The notes under the pieces: generated by a model
Seen by the model: the letters and a program-made list of their open reading frames with translations, nothing else
Databases searched by the model: none
What the model was told of the DNA's origin: nothing
Part shown: positions 7,655 through 15,887 of the stretch, one piece after another
Numbering within the stretch: the first letter of the stretch is position 1
Layout of the letters: each line of letters begins with the position of its first letter
From: Nocardia mikamii NBRC 108933
GTDB lineage: Bacteria; Actinomycetota; Actinomycetes; Mycobacteriales; Mycobacteriaceae
Assembly: GCF_001613505.1 (NCBI RefSeq)
Contig: NZ_BDCM01000012.1
Coordinates: forward strand, 372,001 to 436,000
Length of the DNA: 64,000 bases
Direction of reading: 5' to 3'
Translations under genes and position numbers: made by a program

Positions 7655-7721
7655 CCGTCCGTCCCTACTGTCGCTGGATATCACTCGACTTCGGTCCCCG
7701 ATTCGGAAGAGGTGCTCCACG

Positions 7722-8765
7722 ATGTTCCGCACGCGCAGGCCACACGGTTGGCGACTCGCGCTCGCGCTCGCCCCCGTCGTCGCTCTGGTCGCGGCGTGTG
7801 GCTCCGGATCCGCGACCGAATCCGGCGCCGGATCACAGCTGGTGTTGAAGGTGGCCGATCCGGGCAACGCGGGGCCACTCGCGGTGGCCAAACGGGACGG
7901 CACGTTCGACAAGGCCCTGGCCCCGCTGGGGGCCAAGGTCGAATGGGTCAACACCACACCGGGTTTCAGCTCCATGCTCAAGCTGTTCAACACCAGGCAA
8001 CTCGATATCTCCGGGGCCGCGTTCAGCCCGGTCGTGGGTGCGCTGTCGAAGGATGTCGCGGTCCGCATCGTGGCGGTGCAGGATCCGGCCGGTAAGGACC
8101 AGAGCGGCATCATCGCCACCAAAGAATCGGGCATCCACTCGGTGGCCGAACTGGTCGGCAAGCGCGTCGCGGTGAATCCGGCCGGCAAGGGCGAATACAT
8201 CCTGCTGAAGGCCCTCGCCCAGGCGGGCGTGCCGGCCGACAAGGTGACGCGAGTGCCGTTGCAGCAGAAGGACGCCGCCTCGGCCTTCGCCACCGGCAAG
8301 GTCGACGCCTGGGCCTCGTTCCTGGTGCCCTATCAGGAGGCCAAGGCCAACGGCGGCGTGGAGATCGCGACCGAGCAGAGCATCGGCTCCAAGGACAACA
8401 CGGTGGTGGTCTTCCGCACCGAGATCCTCGACAAGCGCCCGGAGATCGCCGCCAAATACCTGGAGGTGCTGCAGGGGCTGACCGTTGCGCAGCACGACAA
8501 TCCGTCGGCGTTCGAGAACGTCTTCGAACAGACCGGCCCGCGCGCGCTGACCGGCGCCCGCCTCGCCGACGCGATCCGGGTGGACAGCGAAGCCACCGTG
8601 CCGCGCCTGCCGCTGGAATCCGATGCCGCCGACCTCGCCGACGTGGTCGACCTGTTCGCCGGTAACGGCGTGATCAGCCGCAAGATCACCGCCGCCGACA
8701 TCTTCTACGACCTGAAGGCCAAGCTCACCCCCGACCAGCTGGCCGCGCTGAAAACGGGGCGATGA
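7722..8765 (+). CDS. ABC transporter substrate-binding lipoprotein (SsuA/NMT1 type)
   Basis: A 347-residue extracytoplasmic binding protein. Basic start (MFRTRRPHGWR), hydrophobic core and lipobox LVAAC put the lipidated Cys at about 26. The mature part has the two-lobed SsuA/TauA layout: a first segment on gain of substrate (LKVADPGNAGPLAVAKRDGTFDKAL), IGVxV-like KRVAVNPAGKGEYILLKAL, and a VDAWASFLVPY hinge motif. It is the first gene of an operon with its permease, ATPase and sulfur-releasing enzymes, so the cargo is probably an organosulfonate, sulfone or sulfinate. Confidence 0.85.
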   Translation: MFRTRRPHGWRLALALAPVVALVAACGSGSATESGAGSQLVLKVADPGNAGPLAVAKRDGTFDKALAPLGAKVEWVNTTPGFSSMLKLFNTRQLDISGAAFSPVVGALSKDVAVRIVAVQDPAGKDQSGIIATKESGIHSVAELVGKRVAVNPAGKGEYILLKALAQAGVPADKVTRVPLQQKDAASAFATGKVDAWASFLVPYQEAKANGGVEIATEQSIGSKDNTVVVFRTEILDKRPEIAAKYLEVLQGLTVAQHDNPSAFENVFEQTGPRALTGARLADAIRVDSEATVPRLPLESDAADLADVVDLFAGNGVISRKITAADIFYDLKAKLTPDQLAALKTGR

Positions 8766-8766
8766 C

Positions 8767-9606
8767 ATGACCGCCGTCATCGCTGCCCCCGCGTCGACGG
8801 GCCGGCTCGCGCCGCCGCGCAGCCGGGTCGAGAAACGCAGACCCGCATGGCTGTCGGTGCCCCTGCGCTTCCTGCTCCCGGTACTGATCTTCGCCGGCTG
8901 GTGGATCGGGTCGGCCACCGGCGCGCTGTCGCCGGAGGTGCTGGCCGGGCCGCCGAAGGTCTGGTCGGCGTTCACCGAACTGGTGCACAATGGCCAGCTG
9001 GTCGATTTCGCGCTCGCCTCCTTCGTCCGCGCGGGGCTGGGGGTGGGGCTCGGAGTGTCGGCCGGATTGTTCCTCGGCTTGGCGGCCGGATTATCGAGTC
9101 TCGGTGAGGAACTGGTCGATTCGACGATGCAGATCGTGCGCGCCGTCCCCTTCCTCGCGCTGGTGCCGTTGTTCATCGCCTGGTTCGGGATCGACGAGTT
9201 GTACAAGGTGCTGCTCATCGCGGTCGCCACCGTCGCACCCATGTACGCCTACACCTATCTCGGCGTACGCAATGTCGATCGCAAGGTGGTGGAGGCCGCC
9301 CGCGGCTTCGGGCTGACCGGCCCGCGACTGGTGCTCGAGGTGATCCTGCCGGCGGCGCTGCCCGGCATCCTCATGGCGCTGCGGGTCTGCCTGTCCATCA
9401 GCATCACCGGCCTGATCGCCGCCGAACAGGTCGGCACCAGCAAGGGCGTGGGCTACCTGGTCACCCTCGCGCAGGAATACAACCGCACCGACTACATGGT
9501 GCTGTGCGTCGTGCTCTACGCCGTCCTGGGCCTGGTGTTCGACGGCGCGGTGCGGCTGATCGAACGCTTCGCGATGCCGTGGCGCGGACAGGTGGCGATC
9601 CGATGA
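8767..9606 (+). CDS. ABC transporter permease (SsuC type)
   Basis: A 279-residue inner membrane protein with about six hydrophobic segments after a ~30-residue basic cytoplasmic start. The ATPase-contacting EAA loop is visible as EAARGFGLTGPRLVLEVILPAALPGI. BPD_transp_1 family. It starts two bases after the stop of the binding protein gene, and its own stop overlaps the next start (ATGA). It forms the membrane channel of the organosulfur importer. Confidence 0.9.
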   Translation: MTAVIAAPASTGRLAPPRSRVEKRRPAWLSVPLRFLLPVLIFAGWWIGSATGALSPEVLAGPPKVWSAFTELVHNGQLVDFALASFVRAGLGVGLGVSAGLFLGLAAGLSSLGEELVDSTMQIVRAVPFLALVPLFIAWFGIDELYKVLLIAVATVAPMYAYTYLGVRNVDRKVVEAARGFGLTGPRLVLEVILPAALPGILMALRVCLSISITGLIAAEQVGTSKGVGYLVTLAQEYNRTDYMVLCVVLYAVLGLVFDGAVRLIERFAMPWRGQVAIR

Positions 9607-10355
9607 CCGCCGTGGACGAACCGCGCACCGCCGCACCGCTGGCCGTGCAGATCACCGGATTGCGAAAAGCCTTCGGCGACAATGTCGTTCTCGACGGAGT
9701 GGATCTGAGCATCCGCCGCGGTGAGTTCGTCGTCCTGCTCGGGCCCAGCGGCACCGGTAAGACGACGCTGCTGCGACTGCTCACCGGCCTGGAGGTTCCG
9801 GACGCGGGCGACGTGCTGGTTCCGGCCGTCCGCACCACCGTCTACCAGGAGCCCCGGCTCATCCCGTCCAAACGTGTGCTGGCGAATGTCGTTGTCGGGC
9901 AACGCCGTTCCAAGCCGGTGCGGGCGGCGGGCCTGCGCGCCCTCGCCGAGGTCGGACTCGACGAGAAGGCGCGGCAGTGGCCCGCCACCCTGTCCGGCGG
10001 CGAAGCCCAGCGCGCCGCACTCGCGCGCGCACTGGTCCGGGAGCCCGAACTGCTGCTGCTGGACGAGCCGTTCGCCGCGCTGGACGCCCTGACCCGGTTG
10101 CAGATGCAGGACCTCGTCGGCGACCTGGTGGAGCGGCATCGCCCGGCGGTGCTGATGGTCACCCACGACGTGGACGAGGCGGTCCGGCTGGCCGACCGGG
10201 TCCTCGTCCTGAACCGGGGCCGCTTCGCCGTCGACATCGATATCGATCTGCCTCGCCCGCGCGACCGGACCGACCCCGCCGCCCTGCGCTACCAGGCGGC
10301 TCTGCTCGCCGAACTCGGCGTCGGCCACACCACCGACCACCACCGGATTCCTTGA
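9603..10355 (+). CDS. ABC transporter ATP-binding protein (SsuB type)
   Basis: A 250-residue ATPase. Walker A is GPSGTGKTT, the signature is LSGGEAQR, Walker B is LLLLDEPFAALD, and the switch His is in VTHDVDEA. The SsuB/TauB lineage fits its neighbours. The start overlaps the permease stop by four bases, which fixes it. A shortened region between Walker A and the signature gives a compact domain without extra C-terminal regulatory parts. Confidence 0.92.
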   Translation: MTAVDEPRTAAPLAVQITGLRKAFGDNVVLDGVDLSIRRGEFVVLLGPSGTGKTTLLRLLTGLEVPDAGDVLVPAVRTTVYQEPRLIPSKRVLANVVVGQRRSKPVRAAGLRALAEVGLDEKARQWPATLSGGEAQRAALARALVREPELLLLDEPFAALDALTRLQMQDLVGDLVERHRPAVLMVTHDVDEAVRLADRVLVLNRGRFAVDIDIDLPRPRDRTDPAALRYQAALLAELGVGHTTDHHRIP

Positions 10356-10371
10356 ACCCACGGAGCTTTTC

Positions 10372-11397
10372 ATGACCGACACCCTCTGGTACACCCGTTG
10401 CCCCGTCCCGACCGCCAGCGGTCTGGCGCACAGCCTGGGCTGGCTCGACGACGCCGCGCAGCGCGGCGGCCTCACCTTCGGCGTCCTGCAGGACGCCGGA
10501 CCCGAACTGGCCGGATTCCACTTCGACCACGGGCTGGCCGGCCTGGTGCGCGAGGGCGGCAACGTGCCCGCCCTGGCGGCCCGCGCCGCCGGCTCGCCCA
10601 GCCGGCTCATCGGCCTCACCTGGATCGACGAATCGCAGGCCATCCTGGTCGGCCCGGATTCCCCGGTCGCCTCCCCCGCCGACCTGGCCGGTCTGCGCAT
10701 CGGTATTCCGGCCTGGGCACAGGATCAGGCCCGCAGCTTCCCGCGCGCCATGGCGTTGCACGGCTTCGCCAACGCGCTGCGGCTGGGCGGTCTGACCCTC
10801 GCCGACGTCACCGTGGCCGAACTCGCCGTGGAACGAGATCCGCAGGTGCGCACCGATGTTCAGCAGCGCGCTCGCCGCGTCACCTGGGGCGCCGAGGAGT
10901 TGCTGCGCGGCGAGGTGGACGCGATCTACGTCAAGGGCGCCCGGGCCCAGGAGGTCGCCGCCGAGCACGGCCTGCGGGTGGCGGTGGACCTCGACGCCAC
11001 CGACAGCAAGCGGCTGCGCGTCAACAACGGCACCCCGCGCCCCATCACCGTGCATCAGCACCTGCTCGACACCCGGCCCGAGGTGGTGGTCGACTTCCTC
11101 GCACAGAGTCTGCGCGCCGCCGACTGGGCCGGCGACAATCTCGACGGCGTCCGCGCGGTGCTGCAACGCGAAACCCTTTCCGGCCCCGACGGAGTCGTGG
11201 CCGCCTACGGGGAGGACTTCCATCGCAGCCTGCATCCCAGCCTGGACGAAGAACGGCTGGAGTTGCTGGGCGTGCAGAAACAGTTCCTCTACACCCACGG
11301 CTTCCTCGCCACCGACTTCGATCTCGAATCGTGGGTCGCGCCGGAACCCCTGGCCCGGGCACGGGAGCTGGTCGCGGCCGGACGGGCGGCGGCATGA
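10372..11397 (+). CDS. DszB-like desulfinase (periplasmic-binding-protein fold)
   Basis: A 341-residue protein without a signal peptide, resembling DszB (2'-hydroxybiphenyl-2-sulfinate desulfinase), which releases sulfite from an aryl sulfinate. The DszB catalytic set appears to be kept: Cys in YTRCPVP (C10), His in GFHFDHG (H50) and Arg in VREGGNVPAL (R60); as I recall DszB, the His-Arg spacing of 10 matches Cys27/His60/Arg70. The C-terminal AAYGEDFHRSLHPSLDEERLELL and QKQFLYTHGFL also parallel DszB. The starting compound in this organism is not known. GGAG lies six bases before the ATG. It is followed by two flavin monooxygenase genes, as expected for oxidation then desulfination. Confidence 0.7.
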   Translation: MTDTLWYTRCPVPTASGLAHSLGWLDDAAQRGGLTFGVLQDAGPELAGFHFDHGLAGLVREGGNVPALAARAAGSPSRLIGLTWIDESQAILVGPDSPVASPADLAGLRIGIPAWAQDQARSFPRAMALHGFANALRLGGLTLADVTVAELAVERDPQVRTDVQQRARRVTWGAEELLRGEVDAIYVKGARAQEVAAEHGLRVAVDLDATDSKRLRVNNGTPRPITVHQHLLDTRPEVVVDFLAQSLRAADWAGDNLDGVRAVLQRETLSGPDGVVAAYGEDFHRSLHPSLDEERLELLGVQKQFLYTHGFLATDFDLESWVAPEPLARARELVAAGRAAA

Positions 11398-12524
11398 CCG
11401 AATACCTGTGGCGGCTGCCCAGCCGCGGTGACGGCCGCCGGGCACGCCCGGAGCTGCGGCATCGCGGTGGTTTCGGCGCTTCGGTGCCCACCCCGGCGAG
11501 CGGGCACACCGGTAATCGTGTGCCCGATCGCGAACCCACCGATGTGCGGCCCGGCCGCTTCGGCCCCTTCGACGACCTGCACCAGGTGATCGACGCCGCC
11601 GAACTGGCCGGACTCGACGGTGTGCTCGCACCCTACGACCCGCTGGGTGAGGAATCGTGGATCGTCGCCGGCGGTGCCCTGCGCGCCACCCGGCACAGCC
11701 GGGTGATCGTCGAATTCCAGCCCGCCTTCGGCACTCCCGTCTACGCGGCGAAGATGTCGGTCACGTTGCAGCGCCTGTCGGCGGGGCGGCTGGGCTGGCG
11801 ACTGGCGGTCGACACCGACGAGGCGGAGGCGCGCTCGCGCGGCGACCGGGTGTCCGGTGCCGACCGCTACCGGCGCGCCGCGGAATTCCTCACCGTCGCC
11901 CGTGGTGTGTGGAACCGCGAACCGGTGCCGGCGGCCGGGTTCCGGGGCACCGGATTCGATGTCGCGGGCGACTACTACGACGTGATCGACGGCGGTTTCC
12001 GCGGCGTACTGTCGGGGCTGCCCTTCCCGGCCGTGTACCTGTCCGGCACCTCCCCCGAGGCCCTGGACCTGTCGGCGCGGCACGGTGATGTGCACGTGTT
12101 CACCGAATCCCCCGACGGCCCGGGCGAACAACTGGCCGCGTTGCGCGCCCGCACCGGCGAGACCGGTCGTACCGTGCGCGCCGGACTCGAGATCCCGGTC
12201 ATCGCGCGCGAGACCGAGGACGAGGCGTGGGCGCGTGCGGAACGGCAATGGCGTGAGGTGCGCCCGGACGGCCCGGGCGCGCGATCGCTGGCCCTGGGCG
12301 ACGGCCGCTGGGCCGGATTCGACCTGCTCGGCTACCCGCAGGCCATCGGCCTGGTCGGCAGTTACGAACAGGTGGCCCGGCAGCTACAGGTCTACACCGC
12401 AACAGGTTTCGACACCATCGTGCTCTCCGGGCACCCGCACATCGAGGAGGTGCACCGCGCCGGTGAGCATCTGCTGTTCCTGGCCGACCCGGCGGGGCGC
12501 ACTCTGAAGGAGGTCGCGCTGTGA
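11394..12524 (+). CDS. LLM-class flavin-dependent monooxygenase
   Basis: A 376-residue luciferase-like monooxygenase (bacterial luciferase/SsuD superfamily). It has an N-terminal TIM-barrel start after a ~45-residue extension, the LQRLSAGRLGWRLAVDTDEAEARSRGD and ADRYRRAAEFLTVARGVW segments, and the closing VGSYEQVARQLQVYTATGFDTIVLSGHPHIEE. These enzymes use FMNH2 and O2 to cleave or hydroxylate C-S bonds. The GRLGWRLAVDTD region differs from the NIISGG of the next gene, so substrate or role may differ. The start overlaps the previous stop (ATGA). Confidence 0.85.
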   Translation: MTEYLWRLPSRGDGRRARPELRHRGGFGASVPTPASGHTGNRVPDREPTDVRPGRFGPFDDLHQVIDAAELAGLDGVLAPYDPLGEESWIVAGGALRATRHSRVIVEFQPAFGTPVYAAKMSVTLQRLSAGRLGWRLAVDTDEAEARSRGDRVSGADRYRRAAEFLTVARGVWNREPVPAAGFRGTGFDVAGDYYDVIDGGFRGVLSGLPFPAVYLSGTSPEALDLSARHGDVHVFTESPDGPGEQLAALRARTGETGRTVRAGLEIPVIARETEDEAWARAERQWREVRPDGPGARSLALGDGRWAGFDLLGYPQAIGLVGSYEQVARQLQVYTATGFDTIVLSGHPHIEEVHRAGEHLLFLADPAGRTLKEVAL

Positions 12525-13690
12525 CGATCGACATCTACTGGCGCATCGGCATGGAGGGCGACCACGCCTCGCTGCGCACGCCGCGCCGCTACAACCGCGG
12601 CAACGCCGGCGGCTACGGTCCGGGCAATATCGCCCCGGCCGTGCGCGGCGGTGAACTCGACGGGTACAGCTATATCGATCACGTCGCCGCCGTCGCCCGA
12701 GCGAGCGAATCCGCGGGATTCCTGGGCGGGCTGCTGCCCTCGTTCCCGGTCACCGAGGATCCGTGGGCCTTCGCCGCCGCGCTGGCCCGCGAAACCACCA
12801 CCTACCGCTTCATGGTCGCCTTCCAGCCCGGCTTCCTGCACCCGGTGCAGGCCGCGCGCATGTCGGCAAGTCTGCAGCGCGCCACCGGCGGGCGGCTCGT
12901 CTACAACATCATCAGCGGTGGCGGCGGCCCGGCCCAATTGTGGTGGGGCGACAAGGTTTCCCACGACGACCGCTACGCCCGCACCAGCGAATTCCTCGAC
13001 GTGCTGCGCGGGGTGTGGGACGGGCGGCCGTACACCCACGACGGCCGGTTCTTCCACACCGAGGCGGCCGCCCTGCCGCCGGGCCTGGCCGGGCAACCGT
13101 TCCCGGAGGTGTACTTCTCCGGGTCCTCCGGCGCCGCGGTGCAGGCCGCCGGACGCCACGCCGACTACTACCTGTCCTGGCTGGAGCCCTTCGCCGACCT
13201 GCGCGCCAAATTCGACGGCGTGCGCGCGCACGCCGAAAAGATCGGCCGCACACCGAAATTCGCGGTCCGCATCGACATCCTGGCCCGGCACACCGAAGAG
13301 GCCGCGTGGGACGAGATCCGCAAGGGCTGGGCCTTCGTCGACCGCGAGGCCGCCAACCGCGCCGCCCAGGGCGATTCGGTGGGAGCGGCACGGATCAAGG
13401 GCTGGGTCCCCGAAACCATCACCGGCTACCGGGACCTGGAGGTGCAACCCAACGTCTGGTGCGGTTTCAGCCTGATCCGCGGCGGACCCGCCTTCGGGCT
13501 GGTCGGCAGCTACGAACAGGTCGCCCAGCGCCTCGACGAGCTGATCGACCTCGGTGTAGACGCCTTCATCCTCGCCGGAAACCCGCATCTGGAGGAGGCC
13601 TACCGGGTCGGGGAAGAAGTGCTGCCGCTGCTCGGCCGCTCCCGCCTGACCGCACCCGACACCACCCCCGCACTGACGCACGCCCACTAG
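12521..13690 (+). CDS. SsuD-like FMNH2-dependent monooxygenase
   Basis: A 389-residue LLM monooxygenase close to alkanesulfonate monooxygenase. Characteristic parts are DPWAFAAALARETTTYRFMVAFQPGF, GGRLVYNIISGGGG, DDRYARTSEFLDVLRGVW, YFSGSSGAAVQAAGRHADYYLSW and VGSYEQVAQRLDELIDLGVDAFILAGNPHLEE. It would desulfonate an imported sulfonate to an aldehyde and sulfite with reduced flavin supplied by a separate reductase, which is not encoded in this operon. The GTG start overlaps the previous stop (GTGA). Confidence 0.88.
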   Translation: MTIDIYWRIGMEGDHASLRTPRRYNRGNAGGYGPGNIAPAVRGGELDGYSYIDHVAAVARASESAGFLGGLLPSFPVTEDPWAFAAALARETTTYRFMVAFQPGFLHPVQAARMSASLQRATGGRLVYNIISGGGGPAQLWWGDKVSHDDRYARTSEFLDVLRGVWDGRPYTHDGRFFHTEAAALPPGLAGQPFPEVYFSGSSGAAVQAAGRHADYYLSWLEPFADLRAKFDGVRAHAEKIGRTPKFAVRIDILARHTEEAAWDEIRKGWAFVDREAANRAAQGDSVGAARIKGWVPETITGYRDLEVQPNVWCGFSLIRGGPAFGLVGSYEQVAQRLDELIDLGVDAFILAGNPHLEEAYRVGEEVLPLLGRSRLTAPDTTPALTHAH

Positions 13691-13697
13691 GAGAATC

Positions 13698-14405
13698 GTG
13701 ACCACCACCGAAATCCGGCTCGACGACACCGTCACCGAATTCGTCGCCGCCGCCACCCGCGACGCCGAGAAGGCGTTCCGGGTGTTCCGCGAAACCGGCA
13801 CCGTCGCAGGCAACGGGACCGTCAATTTCGTCGAACGCGTACCCGGCCACGACATCGCGGTAGCGCTCAACGAGCCCGGCCCCTGGGCCGACGACCGCAC
13901 CGTGCGACCCGTGGTCGCCGATTTCGACGGAGAAGTACTGTCCGGCACCGGTTCCGCCGGCTTCGTCACCGGTTACGCCGCGGTGTTCCGCGCGCATCCG
14001 GAGATCACTTCCGTGGTGCACGTGCACAGCCCCTGGCTGGGTGGCTGGGCGCAGACCCACCGCGTCTTCCCGATCCGCTACGCCGCCGTGCAGCGGCTGA
14101 CCCTGTCGCGGGAGATCCCGCCGCACATCGATCGAAGCATCGGCGCGGGCGACTTCATCCTCGACCGGCTGTCCCGCGACCCCGACCTCATCGCGATCTT
14201 CGAGGCCAACGGCGGCGCGAACGTCATCGGGCGTGCCGGACTGCTGGAGCTGGCGAAGCTGGTCGTGTTGCTCGAAGAGGGCGCACAGTATCAGGCGATC
14301 GCCGAAACCCTCGGCGGCTCCGTCGAATTCGACAAGTCCAATCTCGCGGTGCAGTGGGGGCGCACCGGGCTCGCGGACGAGGCCCGCCGCCGCGGGCTGA
14401 TCTGA
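13698..14405 (+). CDS. class II aldolase/adducin family protein
   Basis: A 235-residue protein of the class II aldolase/adducin fold. The metal-binding HVHSPW motif is near residue 115, with further parts such as FVTGYAAVFRAHPEITSVVHVH and LIAIFEANGGANVIG. These enzymes act as zinc aldolases or epimerases on phosphorylated or oxidised sugars and related aldehydes. In this operon it may process the aldehyde left after C-S cleavage, but that is inference from position. A GTG start with AGGAG five bases upstream, eight bases after the previous stop. Confidence 0.85.
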   Translation: MTTTEIRLDDTVTEFVAAATRDAEKAFRVFRETGTVAGNGTVNFVERVPGHDIAVALNEPGPWADDRTVRPVVADFDGEVLSGTGSAGFVTGYAAVFRAHPEITSVVHVHSPWLGGWAQTHRVFPIRYAAVQRLTLSREIPPHIDRSIGAGDFILDRLSRDPDLIAIFEANGGANVIGRAGLLELAKLVVLLEEGAQYQAIAETLGGSVEFDKSNLAVQWGRTGLADEARRRGLI

Positions 14406-14440
14406 CCCCTACTTCCGTACCTTCTCGAGGAGCAATCCCC

Positions 14441-15388
14441 ATGACCGTTCGTGTCGGCTACTTCCCGCACAACAATTCGCTGTTCGTCCTGCGTCACCGC
14501 GGCATCCTGGAACGCGCACTGCCCGACGTGGAGTGGGTGGACCTGCGGGCCCTTCCGCAGCCGCCCCGCGCCGACGTGAAAACCGCACTGCCGTCGCTGC
14601 ATTCGGACTACCTGTTCGACGCGACCGGCTACGACTTCATCGGCACCGGCTTCACCCCGCCGATCACCGCGCTCGGCAACGACCGCGACATCGTCTACGT
14701 CGGCATCTCCGGACCGCGCATCGAGAACGGCCGGCTGGTCACCAAGGCGGGCAACGGTATCGAGTCGGTGGCCGATCTGGCGGGTAAGCGGGTCGGCATC
14801 GCGCACGGTTCCTGGCAGACCACGCTGCTGCTGTTCGCCTTGGAGCGGTCGGGTCTGGGCTGGGGCGACATCGAGCCGGTCGACACCGACGTGCACGACG
14901 GCGGCGCCCTGCTGCTCGACGGCAGCCTCGACGCCTGGGTCGGCGCCTACCCCGGCCTGGCCGCCGTGGAGGCCGCCACCCCGTTGCACACCCTCGTCGA
15001 CACCGAATCCGTCTTCAGCCACCCCTCGCTGTGGTTCACCCGCCGCGACTTCGCCGAAGCCCACCGCCCGGCGCTGGAAGCGATCATCACCGCCTTGCGG
15101 GAGTCCGACGCCTGGATCGCCGAAAACCCACGCGCCGCAGCGCAATACTTCGTCGACGATATCCTCGCCCGCGGCGGCACCGCCGACCTCGACACCTGGG
15201 AAGCCGCGCTGCGCGGCCGCCCGTTCGGCCTCGGCCCGGTCACCGAGCAATTCCTCGACGAACAACAGCACGCCGCCGACCTGCTGCACGCAAACGGCCT
15301 GCTACCCAAGAAGATCCGGGTCCGCGACGCGGTCGATCCCGCGATCACGGAGTTCCTCACCGCACCCGAACCGGCACCGGCCGGCTGA
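14441..15388 (+). CDS. substrate-binding-protein-like protein without signal peptide
   Basis: A 315-residue NMT1/SsuA-like protein: RVGYFPHNNSLFVLRHRGILERAL at the start, ESVADLAGKRVGIAHGSWQTTLLLFALERSGLGWGDI in the first lobe, and LLLDGSLDAWVGAYPGLAAVE at the hinge. The chain begins directly with the first beta strand; there is no signal peptide or lipobox at the ATG (14441), which has GAGGAG eight bases upstream. It may be a cytosolic binding protein or, like DszB, an enzyme built on this fold. A DszB-type CPVP motif is absent (it has no Cys near the start). Last gene of the organosulfur operon. Confidence 0.75.
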   Translation: MTVRVGYFPHNNSLFVLRHRGILERALPDVEWVDLRALPQPPRADVKTALPSLHSDYLFDATGYDFIGTGFTPPITALGNDRDIVYVGISGPRIENGRLVTKAGNGIESVADLAGKRVGIAHGSWQTTLLLFALERSGLGWGDIEPVDTDVHDGGALLLDGSLDAWVGAYPGLAAVEAATPLHTLVDTESVFSHPSLWFTRRDFAEAHRPALEAIITALRESDAWIAENPRAAAQYFVDDILARGGTADLDTWEAALRGRPFGLGPVTEQFLDEQQHAADLLHANGLLPKKIRVRDAVDPAITEFLTAPEPAPAG

Positions 15389-15393
15389 CGTAG

Positions 15394-15472
15394 TCACCTC
15401 GACGGACCGCCGGCGCGGGGGTACGCGTCGGCGCTCCGGTCGCCGCCGGCGCGCACGCACGGACCGAGGTGA
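15394..15472 (+). terminator. long GC-rich hairpin after the organosulfur operon
   Basis: TCACCTCG (15394-15401) pairs with CGAGGTGA (15465-15472), and the GC-rich interior can fold further. It lies between the operon's last stop and the SigF-type promoter of the cold-shock gene. It could act as a terminator without a T-tract; function is inferred. Confidence 0.35.
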
Positions 15473-15474
15473 TT

Positions 15475-15499
15475 GTTTGGTCTCGGGACGGGCGGGTAT
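15475..15499 (+). promoter_or_regulatory. SigF-type promoter of the cold-shock gene
   Basis: GTTT at 15475-15478, a 15-bp spacer and GGGTAT at 15494-15499: an exact fit to the mycobacterial SigF pattern. It lies about 70 bp before the ATG at 15567, which argues against the longer reading frame that begins at 15477. Confidence 0.65.
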
Positions 15500-15566
15500 C
15501 GCGGGTGGCGGCGCCGGGAAACCGGCCGCCCGCCAGTTGCCCACCCGCACCGCGACCGGAACGAGT

Positions 15567-15887
15567 ATGCGCATGACCGTGACCTGGACCCCCGCCGTTG
15601 TTCCCGCCGAGCATCGCACCCATCCGGATCCGCACCTCACGCAGGTCGACGAGAAGCTGCCCGACTGGCAGCGGGGGCAGGTGGCGTGGTTCAACGCCGA
15701 AAAGGGGTTCGGCTACCTCACCAGCGCCACCGGCGACGCGGTCTTCGTCGACTACCGCACGATCGACATGCCCGGCTACAAGACCCTCAGCCCCGGGCAA
15801 GCGGTGGTGTTCACACTGACCCACACCTGCGGCGGCCCCGAGGCCACCCAGGTTCTCCCCTTCCCCCGCACCGGCGACGAGTTGTGA
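15567..15887 (+). CDS. cold-shock domain protein with N-terminal extension
   Basis: About 106 residues. The C-terminal ~70 residues are a cold-shock (OB-fold) domain: GQVAWFNAEKGFGYLTS carries the RNP1-like KGFGYL, followed by DAVFVDYRTIDMPGYKTLSPGQAVVFTL. RNP2 (normally VFVHF) reads VFVDY. The length exceeds the usual 67-70 residues because of a ~40-residue polar extension. It is likely a single-stranded nucleic-acid binding protein made under SigF control. The ATG at 15567 is chosen because a SigF-type promoter occupies the upstream region; an ATG two codons further is possible. Confidence 0.8.
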   Translation: MRMTVTWTPAVVPAEHRTHPDPHLTQVDEKLPDWQRGQVAWFNAEKGFGYLTSATGDAVFVDYRTIDMPGYKTLSPGQAVVFTLTHTCGGPEATQVLPFPRTGDEL

